DNA from: Imperialibacter sp040222385
Lineage (GTDB): Bacteria > Bacteroidota > Bacteroidia > Cytophagales > Cyclobacteriaceae
Length of the DNA: 64,000 nt
Direction of reading: 5' to 3'
NCBI RefSeq assembly: GCF_040222385.1
Contig: NZ_JAVKDF010000035.1
Location: 310,001 to 374,000 of the forward strand
The notes under the pieces are model-generated. The model had not been told where the DNA came from. It saw only the letters and a list, made by a program, of their open reading frames with translations, and did no database searches. Positions within the stretch are counted from its first letter, which is position 1, and each line of letters starts with the position of its first letter. A program made the translations under genes and the position numbers. Positions 34,911 through 44,311 of this stretch are shown here, one piece after another.

Positions 34911-36128
34911 ATGAGAAAATTAGTTGCACTGCTGTCTATTTCTGGGCTGATTACTTCATTCTCATGCAGCAAAGAGGATTTTTCGGATGAACCGCTGCTC
35001 CCTTATAAGCTTGTTGGCTATCCAAAAGAGTCTGGAGTCGACATACGGTTTACCCGGCCCGGTCACGGATTGCTACCAGGAGCTCTTAGCCAACTCCCCC
35101 AGAAGGTAAACAGACCAGAGTCCTACGATATTTTTATTTCTAAAGAACCTGGCATCGATTTCAGACGAACTGCTACTCAGTTCACAAACGAAAACAGAAT
35201 TTCCCTTAATGACCTTGAAAACGGGATACCCTACTACATTACCGTAAGAGCCAACAAAAGAGGGTTCTCGTTAGTGCAATACGACACTATTATGGTAGTG
35301 GCTTCAAAGCTGAAGCAGACACGCAGTATTTCCTGGCGCTACGACCAGGCACAAAAAATCACTTTCTCCCCTACTACCGACAGTGCGGCTTTTATTGCGC
35401 AAATAACTTACAGTGGTTGGAGCGAAACGCCCGATTTATATATCTACCCTTACTACAATGAATCCGTGCAGGTGGGCAAAAACATTGCAGAATGCGAATG
35501 GTCACCATCCGGGGAATTGATAGCAGTTCTAAAGAAAATGGATGACGGTAATTCGATTGATAAAAACCTTAAACTCTCGGTCTATACTATTAAAGCCAAT
35601 TCATTCAACGATTTGTCTGTACAATCCGAATCTTTAGCTTCAATTGAGTTTTCTGCGGACAGTAAATGGATTTACTATGTAGATGACAGCGAGAACAACC
35701 TGATTTGGAGGATCAAAACTGATGGACAACAAAAGGAGATGGTTGTTGGCAGACAAACTGCCGGTCTCGAGAAAACAACTGGCTTTGAAATAGATAGAAT
35801 CAGCATCCACTCCAATGGAGAGGATATTTACTTTTCTGGATCACAAAACGAGGTTTCTAAAATCTACAGGTATAACCAAAAGTCCGGGACAGCAGAAGTC
35901 GTATTAAATGATCAATGGTCATCATTCTCTCCATCGTTATCTCCGGATGGACAAAAATTGGCTTTTTACAGCACAAGAAGCGGTCAAAGGGAGCTTTGGG
36001 TTTACGAGTTTTCAAACACAAGCTACCGGCAGCTGACTGGTTTTGAAAGAGGTGGGTGGTTCGATCAAAAAATAGACTGGCTATCAAACACTGAATTGTC
36101 TATCGGAAACACCCTCATACAACTCTAA
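34911..36128 (+). CDS. Lipoprotein with fibronectin-like and WD40-type beta-propeller (PD40) repeats
   Basis: 405 residues with a lipoprotein signal (LITSFSCSKED). Residues ~50-120 resemble a fibronectin type III strand set (ISLNDLENGIPYYITVRANK). The remainder is a propeller of TolB/PD40 type: SLASIEFSADSKWIYYVDDS, ISIHSNGEDIYFSGSQNE, FSPSLSPDGQKLAFYSTRSG. It is probably surface- or periplasm-anchored and binds a partner or peptide. No catalytic motif is seen. Confidence 0.7.
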   Translation: MRKLVALLSISGLITSFSCSKEDFSDEPLLPYKLVGYPKESGVDIRFTRPGHGLLPGALSQLPQKVNRPESYDIFISKEPGIDFRRTATQFTNENRISLNDLENGIPYYITVRANKRGFSLVQYDTIMVVASKLKQTRSISWRYDQAQKITFSPTTDSAAFIAQITYSGWSETPDLYIYPYYNESVQVGKNIAECEWSPSGELIAVLKKMDDGNSIDKNLKLSVYTIKANSFNDLSVQSESLASIEFSADSKWIYYVDDSENNLIWRIKTDGQQKEMVVGRQTAGLEKTTGFEIDRISIHSNGEDIYFSGSQNEVSKIYRYNQKSGTAEVVLNDQWSSFSPSLSPDGQKLAFYSTRSGQRELWVYEFSNTSYRQLTGFERGGWFDQKIDWLSNTELSIGNTLIQL

Positions 36129-36239
36129 GCGGTGATTGAGCACTTGCATTTAAGCCTGGCTTGATCGGTAAAAGCATTCTCATTTTTAACACTTAATCTG
36201 ACGTTTTTTTTCATCTTTGCCCCCTTATTCTCAAGCAAA

Positions 36240-37361
36240 ATGAAACTATTCGACGTTTACCCTCTTTTCGACATCACGCCTGTGAAGGCACTGGGCTCCT
36301 GGCTGTGGGACGACAAAGGCGACAAATACCTCGACCTCTACGGAGGTCATGCGGTTATTTCCATCGGTCACTCCCATCCGCACTATGTAGAGAGGTTAAG
36401 CGAGCAACTTTCGAAAATTTCATTTTACTCCAACAGCATCAAGAATCCGCAGCAGGAACAATTGGCAGAAAAGCTGGGCAACATGTCCGGGTATCCTGAC
36501 TATCAGCTTTTCCTTTGCAACTCAGGCGCAGAGGCCAATGAGAATGCGCTGAAGCTCGCTTCGTTCGTCACTGGCAAAAAGAAGGTCATTGCGTTTGACA
36601 AGGCCTTCCACGGTCGCACATCCGGTGCTGTGGCTGCCACTGACAATCCTAAGATCGTGGCGCCCTTCAATGCTGGTCACGAAATCGTCTTTTGCCCGCT
36701 CAGCGATGAGCAAGCTTTCACCGAAGCGCTGGATGGCGATGTCGCTGCGGTCATCATAGAAGGCATCCAGGGCGTAGGAGGCATCCGCATGCCCAACGAC
36801 TCCTTCCTGCAATTCATCGATAAGAAATGTAAAAAGAAAGGATGCATTTTGATTCTCGATGAAATTCAATGTGGCTATGGCCGCACCGGCAAATTCTTCG
36901 CTCACCAGTACGCAGGCATCAAACCTCACATCATTACCACTGCCAAAGGGATGGGTAACGGCTTTCCTGTGGGAGGCGTGCTCATTCACCCCGACATCAA
37001 ACCGTGGAGTGGCATGCTGGGCACAACATTTGGCGGCAACTACCTGGCAGCCGTCGCTTGCCTGGCCGTTCTTGAGGTAATGGAAAGCGAGAAATTAATG
37101 AGCAATACGCTCTCTCTCGGCAGCCAGTGGATCAAAGAAATCCAGGAGCTTGTTGGTGCTCAAAATGTGAGGGGCAGAGGTCTTATTATAGGATTTGACT
37201 TACCTGACACGAAAACAACGGTAAGAAAAGACCTGCTCACAAAGCACCGGATATTCACCGGCGAAGCCAAGCCCAATACCATTCGCCTGCTTCCGTCACT
37301 AGCTTTAAAAGCCGAAGAAATCGATTTATTCAACAGGTCACTGAAAGCGGTGCTGTCCTGA
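36240..37361 (+). CDS. argD: Acetylornithine/succinylornithine aminotransferase-like (ArgD family)
   Basis: 373 residues of the class III PLP aminotransferases. YLDLYGGHAVISIGHSHPHY, FLCNSGAEANENALKLA, FDKAFHGRTSGAVAATDN and the PLP lysine in TTAKGMGNGFPVGGVLI are typical of ArgD. It transfers the amino group between glutamate and N-acyl-glutamate semialdehyde in arginine synthesis; Bacteroidota often use N-succinyl intermediates. Other arg genes are not in the window. A CATCTTTG element (36212-36219) upstream could be a weak -7 box. Confidence 0.8.
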   Translation: MKLFDVYPLFDITPVKALGSWLWDDKGDKYLDLYGGHAVISIGHSHPHYVERLSEQLSKISFYSNSIKNPQQEQLAEKLGNMSGYPDYQLFLCNSGAEANENALKLASFVTGKKKVIAFDKAFHGRTSGAVAATDNPKIVAPFNAGHEIVFCPLSDEQAFTEALDGDVAAVIIEGIQGVGGIRMPNDSFLQFIDKKCKKKGCILILDEIQCGYGRTGKFFAHQYAGIKPHIITTAKGMGNGFPVGGVLIHPDIKPWSGMLGTTFGGNYLAAVACLAVLEVMESEKLMSNTLSLGSQWIKEIQELVGAQNVRGRGLIIGFDLPDTKTTVRKDLLTKHRIFTGEAKPNTIRLLPSLALKAEEIDLFNRSLKAVLS

Positions 37362-37461
37362 AAGTATCGGCGAACTTCCTGAAATTACGATCATTAGTCT
37401 ATTAGCAAAACAATAGCCGAGGCAATCCGTTATCTGTACCAACACATAAACTGATTGTACT

Positions 37462-38034
37462 ATGAAAAAACTTCTTACACTAATTTTCGCAGTGGCCAGC
37501 ACACACCTTTTTGCACAAAGCTGGGAGTTGGACAAATCTCACACCAACATCAAATTTACCGTTACTCACATGGTTGTTTCTGAAGTCGATGGGACTTTTG
37601 GGGATTTCTCGGGAACAGTGACCGGTGGTGACGATAAATTTGTTGGCGCTGTCGTTGAGTTCACTGCTCAAGCTGCGTCTGTTGATACCAACAACGAGAG
37701 AAGAGACACCCACCTGAAATCCGATGACTTCTTCAATGCCGAAAAATTCCCTACCATCAAGTTCAGCGGCAAAATCGTGAATGAGGGAGGTAAGTATTAC
37801 CTGGCAGGAAACTTCACCATGCGTGATGTAACTAAGCCAGTAAAATTCGATGTTAAGTATAATGGCAAGGTTGATACAGGAAGAGGCATGAAAGCTGGCT
37901 TCAAAGTAACAGGCGCAATCAACAGATTCGACTATGGATTGAAATGGGATGCCGCCCTTGAAGCGGGCGGGCTCGTGGTGGCCGACGAAGTACAGATTAC
38001 TTGTAATGTTGAGTTGAATGCTCCGAAAAGTTAA
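37462..38034 (+). CDS. YceI family periplasmic lipocalin-like protein
   Basis: 190 residues with a signal peptide (MKKLLTLIFAVASTHLFAQ). WELDKSHTNIKFTVTHMVVS, DTNNERRDTHLKSDDFFNAE, FPTIKFSGKI and GNFTMRDVTKPVKFDV are the classical YceI blocks. The fold is a lipocalin-like barrel that binds polyisoprenoids in the known structures. It has its own terminator downstream and stands alone. Confidence 0.88.
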   Translation: MKKLLTLIFAVASTHLFAQSWELDKSHTNIKFTVTHMVVSEVDGTFGDFSGTVTGGDDKFVGAVVEFTAQAASVDTNNERRDTHLKSDDFFNAEKFPTIKFSGKIVNEGGKYYLAGNFTMRDVTKPVKFDVKYNGKVDTGRGMKAGFKVTGAINRFDYGLKWDAALEAGGLVVADEVQITCNVELNAPKS

Positions 38035-38094
38035 TTAACTTTGTGGAGGTTTCCATTTTAACATAACCCGAGAATCACCCTAATTTGATTATAG

Positions 38095-38117
38095 AAAGGC
38101 AGGCTAGTCCTGCCTTT
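38095..38117 (+). terminator. Intrinsic terminator after the YceI gene
   Basis: AAAGGCAGG pairs perfectly with CCTGCCTTT around the loop CTAGT, and a T-rich stretch follows. It separates the YceI gene from the pyrG promoter. Confidence 0.8.
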
Positions 38118-38190
38118 TACTTTTTCCGAGTGATTGGGTTATAGCGTCCAATCAAATTTCATTAAAGTTTAATTATTTCAGTTTTAGGCC

Positions 38191-38198
38191 TACCTTTG
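38191..38198 (+). promoter_or_regulatory. pyrG promoter -7 box (TACCTTTG)
   Basis: Perfect TAnnTTTG about 34 bp before ATG 38232. A matching -33 TTG is not clear-cut in the A/T-rich stretch upstream. It is the probable start of the pyrG-yidC transcript. Confidence 0.6.
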
Positions 38199-38231
38199 TG
38201 TCCCGAAAGAATATTTCGGAACTCACCTCTT

Positions 38232-39854
38232 ATGTCCAAAGCAAAATACATCTTCGTAACGGGCGGCGTTACGTCTTCACTAGGCAAAGGTATTATCTCA
38301 GCATCTCTCGGCAAGTTATTGCAGGCCAGGGGTTTTCGGGTAACTATCCAAAAGTTTGACCCTTATATTAATATCGATCCGGGTACATTAAATCCCTACG
38401 AGCACGGTGAGTGTTACGTAACTGATGATGGCGCAGAAACCGATCTTGACCTTGGCCACTACGAAAGATTTCTGGACATAAAAACCTCACAGGATAATAA
38501 TGTCACTACCGGGCGTATATATAACAATGTGATCACCAAAGAACGCCGGGGTGATTTTCTTGGAAAGACCGTTCAGGTGGTTCCGCACATTACTGACGAA
38601 ATAAAAAACAACTTTTACAAGCTGGGAGAAACAGGCGACTACGATATCGTCATTACTGAAATCGGAGGTTGCGTAGGCGATATTGAGTCGCTTCCTTTTA
38701 TTGAAGCAGTTCGCCAGGCAAGGTTTGAATTGGGCGTTAATAACTTCGTTTCCATTCACCTCACGCTTATTCCCTATCTGAAGGCCGCAGGCGAACAAAA
38801 AACCAAGCCAACGCAGCACTCTGTAAAACAACTACTGGAAGCAGGTATCCAACCAGACATTCTCGTTTGTAGAACGGAATACACGCTCACCAGCGAAATC
38901 CGCAAGAAGTTGGCACTGTTCTGCAATGTGGCCAGCAACTGCGTCATAGAAGCACAGGATGCTGAGACCATCTACGATGTGCCTCTTCTCATGAGAAAAG
39001 AAAAGCTGGATGAAAGAGTACTCACCAAGCTGAAGCTTTCTCATAAGAAAGAACCTCAAATTGAGCAGTGGAAGGAATTCCTGGGCAGGCTTAAGAATCC
39101 GACAGATGAGGTAAGAATCGCCCTTGTGGGTAAATATGTGCAACTCAAAGATGCCTACAAGTCTATTGCAGAAGCATTCGTGCATGCAGGAGCACATAAT
39201 GAGTGCCGTGTGGAACTGTCCTGGATCAATTCCGAAGAACTTGACGGCGACAATGTGGTGCGTCTTTTGAAGGACAAACATGGCATTTTAGTAGCGCCAG
39301 GGTTTGGCGAACGTGGTTGGGAAGGCAAGCTTCAGGCGGTAAAATATGCCAGAGAAGATAAGATTCCTTTCTTCGGAATTTGCCTTGGTTTGCAGTGCGC
39401 TGTAATTGAATTCGCAAGAAACGTACTAAATATACCGAAGGCCAACTCAACTGAGATGGATCCGAAGACAAAAGCACCCGTCATTGATATGATGGAAGCT
39501 CAGAAAAAAGTAACCAAAATGGGTGGTACCATGAGGCTGGGTGCCTATGCATGCGAGCTGAAGAAAGGTTCCAAAGCTTTCTCGGCTTACGGTCACTCAA
39601 AAATTATGGAGCGCCACAGACACCGTTATGAGTTTAATAGTAAATACCTGGAGCAATTTGAAGAAGCTGGATTTCTTGCTACGGGTATAAACCTCGACAC
39701 TAAGCTTGTGGAAATAATGGAATTGAAAGACCATCCATGGTTTGTTGGTAGTCAGTTTCACCCGGAGCTTAAAAGCACCGTGATGAACCCCCATCCTCTT
39801 TTTGTCCGCTTCGTAAAGGCTGCTCTTGCCTTTAAAAAAGAAACATATAAATAA
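38232..39854 (+). CDS. pyrG: CTP synthase
   Basis: 540 residues from ATG 38232 (MSKAKYIFVTGGVTSSLGKG); the TTG at 38196 lies in the promoter. The amidoligase domain has the P-loop SLGKGIISASLGKLL and the KFDPYINIDPGTLNPYEHGE block. The C-terminal glutaminase has the nucleophile Cys in FFGICLGLQCAV and the His-Glu pair near QFHPELKS. It makes CTP from UTP and glutamine. yidC follows 24 bp later in the same transcript. Confidence 0.97.
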   Translation: MSKAKYIFVTGGVTSSLGKGIISASLGKLLQARGFRVTIQKFDPYINIDPGTLNPYEHGECYVTDDGAETDLDLGHYERFLDIKTSQDNNVTTGRIYNNVITKERRGDFLGKTVQVVPHITDEIKNNFYKLGETGDYDIVITEIGGCVGDIESLPFIEAVRQARFELGVNNFVSIHLTLIPYLKAAGEQKTKPTQHSVKQLLEAGIQPDILVCRTEYTLTSEIRKKLALFCNVASNCVIEAQDAETIYDVPLLMRKEKLDERVLTKLKLSHKKEPQIEQWKEFLGRLKNPTDEVRIALVGKYVQLKDAYKSIAEAFVHAGAHNECRVELSWINSEELDGDNVVRLLKDKHGILVAPGFGERGWEGKLQAVKYAREDKIPFFGICLGLQCAVIEFARNVLNIPKANSTEMDPKTKAPVIDMMEAQKKVTKMGGTMRLGAYACELKKGSKAFSAYGHSKIMERHRHRYEFNSKYLEQFEEAGFLATGINLDTKLVEIMELKDHPWFVGSQFHPELKSTVMNPHPLFVRFVKAALAFKKETYK

Positions 39855-39878
39855 AACATCACCTCAGAATAAGAAATA

Positions 39879-41699
39879 ATGGATAGACAGCAAGTAATTG
39901 GGATGGTCATGATGTTGATCTTGCTCACCGTTTATTTTACATTTTTTGCCCCCGATCCTCCAGTTGAAGAGCCGATAGTAGCCACTACCGAAAGCGTGGT
40001 GCAGCCCTCGCAGGTTTCAGCCGACACAACTACCACCGCCTTCATGCCTTTAGCTGATTCGGTGAAGGACAGCCAGCTCAAAGAAAAGTTTGGCGCATTT
40101 GCAGCCATTGCTTCAGGTAAGAACAATGAGGTTGCCCTGGAAAATGACGACATCAAAGTGTCGATCAGCACCAAGGGCGGTTTTGTTTCCTCAGTTGAGC
40201 TGAAGAACTACAAAACGTACGATGGCAAACCGCTTATCCTGCTGGATGAGCAAAGCTCTAAAATGAACCTGAGCTTTGGCGGCCAAAACAGGAACCTGAA
40301 GCTCGATGATTTCTATTTCAAGCCTTCTGTTACATCAAAGAAAGTATCGGGCAAAGATTCTGTCACAGTTACTCTTAGAGCATCCCTAAGCACTGGCCAG
40401 TATATCGAGCAGGCCTACACCATTTATGGTAAAGGCTATGAGATTGGCTATTCACTGACTACCAAAGGGCTGGACAATTACCTTAGTCAGGAACCTGTTG
40501 TGCTCCAGTGGAAAAATGATGTGAAAAGAGTTGAGAGTGATCTCAAAGATTCCCGCATTCGGACGACCATCAACTATTACACAACAGCAGGCGAAACTGA
40601 TGAACTCAGTGCCACATCGGAAGACCTGGAAGAAGAAACGATTAGTGAATCCATTCAATGGGTAGCCATCAAACAGAAATTCTTTACAGCGGCTATTATT
40701 GCCAATGATGGGTTTTCCGGTGCTTATGTGGCTACCAAGTATACCGTAGCAGATACCACCAAGGTGAAAGAGGCCATGGTGAGCCTTACCCTCCCAGCCG
40801 AAAGATGGAAAACCAGTGGCCTGGTTGGCAAATTGTTTTTTGGTCCTAACGAATACAATACCCTTAAAGACGTAGCGCCAGAGTTCAGCAGTAATATCAA
40901 CCTGGGCTGGAGCATACTGGGCTGGATCAATAAAGGATTTACGATCCCGGTTTTTCATTTCCTGGAAGGCTTCATGACCAACTACGGTATCATCATTATC
41001 ATTATCGTGATTCTGATGAGAATGATTCTTTTCCCGCTCAACTACAAGTCGTACATGAGCATGGCGAAAATGAAGGTGCTTAAGCCCGAGATAGATGAAA
41101 TCAAAGCACAGTACCCTGACGACATGCAGAAGCAGCAGTCGGAAACCATGGCCCTGTACCAGAAGGTTGGCATTAACCCTCTCAGCGGTTGTATTCCCAT
41201 GCTACTGCAAATGCCAATTTTGTTTGCGATGTTCTATTTCTTCCCAAATGCCATCGAGCTCAGGCAGGTGTCCTTCCTTTGGGCGCACGATTTGTCTACC
41301 TACGACAGCGTACTCAATCTACCCTTCGTCATCCCATTTTATGGTGACCACGTCAGTTTGTTCACTTTGCTGATGACGGCTTCTACCATACTTTATACCT
41401 GGAGCAACAGCCAGATGACCACCGTGCAGGGGCCTATGAAAACGCTTCAGTATATCATGCCGATTACGTTCCTGTTCTTCCTGAACTCCTACGCAGCTGG
41501 CTTGACTTACTACTATTTCGTTTCCAATATCCTCTCTTTTGGGCAGCAGGTGCTGATCAGACGGTTTGTGGATGAAGACAAAATCAAACTGAAGCTGGAA
41601 GAGAACAAAAAGAAGAACGCCAACAAGAAAAAATCATCGTTCCAGCAGCGACTCGACGAAGCCATGAAGGCAGGCAACGCTTCAAGGAAGAAGAAATAG
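39879..41699 (+). CDS. yidC: Membrane protein insertase YidC
   Basis: 606 residues. An N-terminal membrane helix (VIGMVMMLILLTVYFTFF) is followed by a large periplasmic P1 domain, then five membrane segments with the insertase core (NYGIIIIIIVILMRMILFPL, NPLSGCIPMLLQMPILFAMF) and a basic tail (KKKNANKKKSSFQQRLDEAM). It inserts and folds inner-membrane proteins. It is the second gene of the pyrG transcript. An inverted repeat begins directly at the end of its stop codon. Confidence 0.96.
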   Translation: MDRQQVIGMVMMLILLTVYFTFFAPDPPVEEPIVATTESVVQPSQVSADTTTTAFMPLADSVKDSQLKEKFGAFAAIASGKNNEVALENDDIKVSISTKGGFVSSVELKNYKTYDGKPLILLDEQSSKMNLSFGGQNRNLKLDDFYFKPSVTSKKVSGKDSVTVTLRASLSTGQYIEQAYTIYGKGYEIGYSLTTKGLDNYLSQEPVVLQWKNDVKRVESDLKDSRIRTTINYYTTAGETDELSATSEDLEEETISESIQWVAIKQKFFTAAIIANDGFSGAYVATKYTVADTTKVKEAMVSLTLPAERWKTSGLVGKLFFGPNEYNTLKDVAPEFSSNINLGWSILGWINKGFTIPVFHFLEGFMTNYGIIIIIIVILMRMILFPLNYKSYMSMAKMKVLKPEIDEIKAQYPDDMQKQQSETMALYQKVGINPLSGCIPMLLQMPILFAMFYFFPNAIELRQVSFLWAHDLSTYDSVLNLPFVIPFYGDHVSLFTLLMTASTILYTWSNSQMTTVQGPMKTLQYIMPITFLFFLNSYAAGLTYYYFVSNILSFGQQVLIRRFVDEDKIKLKLEENKKKNANKKKSSFQQRLDEAMKAGNASRKKK

Positions 41700-41780
41700 G
41701 TTATTGGTTAATGGTTATTGGTTATTGGTTATTGGTTAATAGTGACGAAAACTGTTAACTGATAACCATTAACAAATAAC
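41700..41780. repeat. AT-rich inverted repeat with GGTTATT tandem units
   Basis: GTTATTGGTTAATGGTTATT (41700-41719) pairs with GATAACCATTAACAAATAAC (41761-41780) at 18 of 20 positions; between them lie further GGTTATT units. The core GTTAATGGTTA is shared with 33764-33812. It starts immediately after the yidC stop and may act as a 3' mRNA structure. Confidence 0.7.
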
Positions 41781-41860
41781 ATCCTGCGATTGTGAATTAC
41801 CCGTGGATAACTTGGGGATTACCAAATAAGCCATTCACTAACAATTCTTCTTTATTCATC

Positions 41861-41868
41861 TATATTTG
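41861..41868 (+). promoter_or_regulatory. parA promoter -7 box (TATATTTG)
   Basis: Perfect TAnnTTTG, 85 bp before ATG 41954. The upstream AT-rich tract makes the -33 TTG uncertain. It probably drives parA-parB-DUF5683-dapB. Confidence 0.55.
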
Positions 41869-41953
41869 TGCTTCCCCCAAGAAGACCTTTGTTAAATCAG
41901 TCGCTTATTTGGAGGTTTAAACCAGTTTCCTGAACCAATTTTTGGATTTTCTC

Positions 41954-42742
41954 ATGGGCAAAATCATTTCGATTGCGAACCAGAAAGGCGGAGTAGGTAA
42001 AACAACCTCGGCCATCAATTTAGCTGCCAGCTTAGCCGCTTTGGAGTACAAGACCCTCATTGTAGACGCTGACCCTCAGGCCAACTCTACTTCAGGTGTA
42101 GGCTTGAACCCAAAGGAGGTGGAAGTTAGTATTTACGAGTGTATGGTGAACGGAGACGATCCGCACGACGCCATCGTAAAAACAGATTTGGAGTACCTGT
42201 ACCTGATGCCTTCCCACATTGACCTGGTAGGTGCCGAGGTAGAAATGGTAAGCATCAGCGGCAGAGAAGAAAAAATGAGAACGGCTCTTGGTCTGGTGAA
42301 GGATGAGTACGATTTCATCATCATCGACTGTTCTCCATCATTGGGTTTGATCACCATCAATGCCCTTGTTGCCAGCGATTCCGTAATGGTGCCCGTTCAG
42401 TGTGAGTACTTCGCCCTCGAAGGTTTAGGGAAACTCCTGAATACTATCAAGATCATTCAATCCAGGCTTAACCCAGAGCTTGAAATAGAAGGCATTTTGC
42501 TCACCATGTACGACGTGAGACTCAGGCTTTCTAACCAGGTGGTGGAAGAAGTAAATACCCACTTCAAGTCACTGGTGTTTGAAACAATCATACCAAGAAA
42601 TATTAAGTTAAGTGAATCTCCAAGTTTCGGCCTGCCGGCTATTGCTCATGATGCAGAAAGCAAAGGAGCCATCAGCTACCTCAACCTGGCCGAAGAGATC
42701 CTGAAAAGGAATGAAATGAGGATTCCAAAAGTGAGCGCTTGA
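41954..42742 (+). CDS. parA: Chromosome-partitioning ATPase ParA (Soj)
   Basis: About 262 residues from ATG 41954 (MGKIISIANQKGGVGKTTSA); the TTG at 41942 adds four residues only. The deviant Walker A KGGVGKTTSA and the following TLIVDADPQANSTSG are diagnostic, and FIIIDCSPSLGLITINAL is the Walker B region. It drives chromosome segregation together with ParB. Its TGA overlaps the ATG of parB (ATGA). Lacking plasmid-type neighbours, this is the chromosomal copy. I did not see a parS-like site in the window. Confidence 0.95.
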   Translation: MGKIISIANQKGGVGKTTSAINLAASLAALEYKTLIVDADPQANSTSGVGLNPKEVEVSIYECMVNGDDPHDAIVKTDLEYLYLMPSHIDLVGAEVEMVSISGREEKMRTALGLVKDEYDFIIIDCSPSLGLITINALVASDSVMVPVQCEYFALEGLGKLLNTIKIIQSRLNPELEIEGILLTMYDVRLRLSNQVVEEVNTHFKSLVFETIIPRNIKLSESPSFGLPAIAHDAESKGAISYLNLAEEILKRNEMRIPKVSA

Positions 42743-43653
42743 TGACGGACAATAAACTACCTAAAAGAAGAAATGCTTTAGGAAGAGGCCTTGGGGCTTT
42801 GCTTGATGACAATACCAACACTTCCGAAAAACTAAGTGGTTCAGGAGCAGGTACGGCCAACGCTATCGGCGAGATTCCCGTAGCGCATATCGAGGTCAAT
42901 CCGTTTCAGCCACGAACTGAGTTCAACAAAGAAGCATTGGCCGAGCTTTCTGAGTCCATCAAGGTTCAGGGTATTATTCAGCCAATTACCGTTAGGCAAT
43001 TAAGCAAAAACCAGTTTCAGCTGATTTCCGGCGAACGTCGTTTGCAGGCATCAAAGCTAGCCGGCTTGGAAAGCATTCCCGCTTATATCAGAACGGCCGA
43101 CGACCAGCAAATGCTGGAAATGGCGCTAATAGAAAATATCCAGCGGGAAAACCTAAACAGCATTGAAATTGCACTTTCCTATCAGCGGCTTATTTCAGAA
43201 TGCAACCTGAAGCAGGAAGAGCTGGGTGACAGGGTTGGCAAAAACAGAACAACTGTTACCAACTACCTCAGGCTTTTGAAGCTTCCTCCTGATATCCAGA
43301 TAGCACTGCGTGATGGCAGGCTTTCCATGGGGCATGCAAGAGCTATTATCGGTATCGACAATCCTGCTACCCAACTGAGTATCTTTAAGAAAATTATCAG
43401 CGAAGATCTTTCTGTCAGAAAAGTAGAGTCGTTGGTAAGGGAGTACACTCAAAAAGCGCCGGAATCACCCAATCTCAATAAAACGGCAAATCCTTCGTTA
43501 TCACCCGAAGTAAAAAACCTCCAAAATAAACTATCTTCGCACTTTGGCACCCGGATCTCGCTTAAGGCAGATGAAAAAAACAAAGGAGAAATTAGAATAC
43601 CTTTTGTTTCTACCGAGGACCTCAACAGAATTTTGGAAATACTGAACATCTGA
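42742..43653 (+). CDS. parB: Chromosome-partitioning protein ParB (Spo0J)
   Basis: 303 residues. NALGRGLGALLDDN is the typical N-terminal tag. The CTPase/parS-clamp domain shows VNPFQPRTEFNKEALAELS and ISGERRLQASKLAGL, with IENIQRENLNSIEIALSYQR, and the helix-turn-helix region is EELGDRVGKNRTTVTNYLRL. It binds parS DNA and works with ParA. The stop codon TGA overlaps the ATG of the DUF5683 gene by one base, so the three genes are translated as one unit. Confidence 0.95.
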   Translation: MTDNKLPKRRNALGRGLGALLDDNTNTSEKLSGSGAGTANAIGEIPVAHIEVNPFQPRTEFNKEALAELSESIKVQGIIQPITVRQLSKNQFQLISGERRLQASKLAGLESIPAYIRTADDQQMLEMALIENIQRENLNSIEIALSYQRLISECNLKQEELGDRVGKNRTTVTNYLRLLKLPPDIQIALRDGRLSMGHARAIIGIDNPATQLSIFKKIISEDLSVRKVESLVREYTQKAPESPNLNKTANPSLSPEVKNLQNKLSSHFGTRISLKADEKNKGEIRIPFVSTEDLNRILEILNI

Positions 43654-44309
43654 TGTTCCGAAAGGAAGCTTTAAAATTGATTGCAGCTACACCTGCCTGG
43701 AGATGTATATCTTTGGCGGCGTTGCTGCTTTTTTTATGTCAATTTGTGCAAGCCCAGGAAATATCAGGTGATTCGGTTGAAGTAATAACCGGCGAGCCCC
43801 TGATCATACGTGGAGATAGCGTTTCAAACCTCCCCAAAGGCATCATGCTTGAAGAAGAGCTCAGCACGCTTGATCCTCAAAAAGCTGCCATGCTTTCCGC
43901 CATATTTCCCGGTATGGGACAGGCCTATGTTGGACAAATATGGAAAGTGCCTGTTTACTATGGTGCCTTCATCGTCTTGGGACATATGATTTACACCAAC
44001 AACCGTCTTTACAACATCTTCCGGCAATCTCTTTTTGCTGAAGTAGACGAGGATCCGAACACTATCAACCCGTTTCCGAGGTTTAACGAAACGGCGTTGC
44101 GCCGAAATACTGACAGCTTTCGGCGAAACAGGGACTATATGATTGTTATTTCCGGCGTGGTATACATGCTGAATATTGTAGACGCACATATCGCTGCCCA
44201 CCTCGATGAATTTGATATAAATGACGAACTTGTCATCAATTACACACCCACTATTGGCAATATAAATGGCTACGCCTACGCAGGCCTGGGCATTAAAATA
44301 AGTTTTTAA
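43653..44309 (+). CDS. DUF5683 domain protein
   Basis: 218 residues with an N-terminal membrane or signal helix (CISLAALLLFLCQFVQAQ). The core LSAIFPGMGQAYVGQIWKVPVYYGAFIV is the DUF5683 signature known from genes lying between parB and dapB in Bacteroidota. A later hydrophobic helix (RDYMIVISGVVYMLNIVDAHIAAHLDEFD) and IGNINGYAYAGLGIKISF at the end suggest a membrane-associated envelope protein. Function is unknown; it may couple to cell-division or membrane assembly by context only. Confidence 0.8.
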   Translation: MFRKEALKLIAATPAWRCISLAALLLFLCQFVQAQEISGDSVEVITGEPLIIRGDSVSNLPKGIMLEEELSTLDPQKAAMLSAIFPGMGQAYVGQIWKVPVYYGAFIVLGHMIYTNNRLYNIFRQSLFAEVDEDPNTINPFPRFNETALRRNTDSFRRNRDYMIVISGVVYMLNIVDAHIAAHLDEFDINDELVINYTPTIGNINGYAYAGLGIKISF

Positions 44310-44311
44310 GG

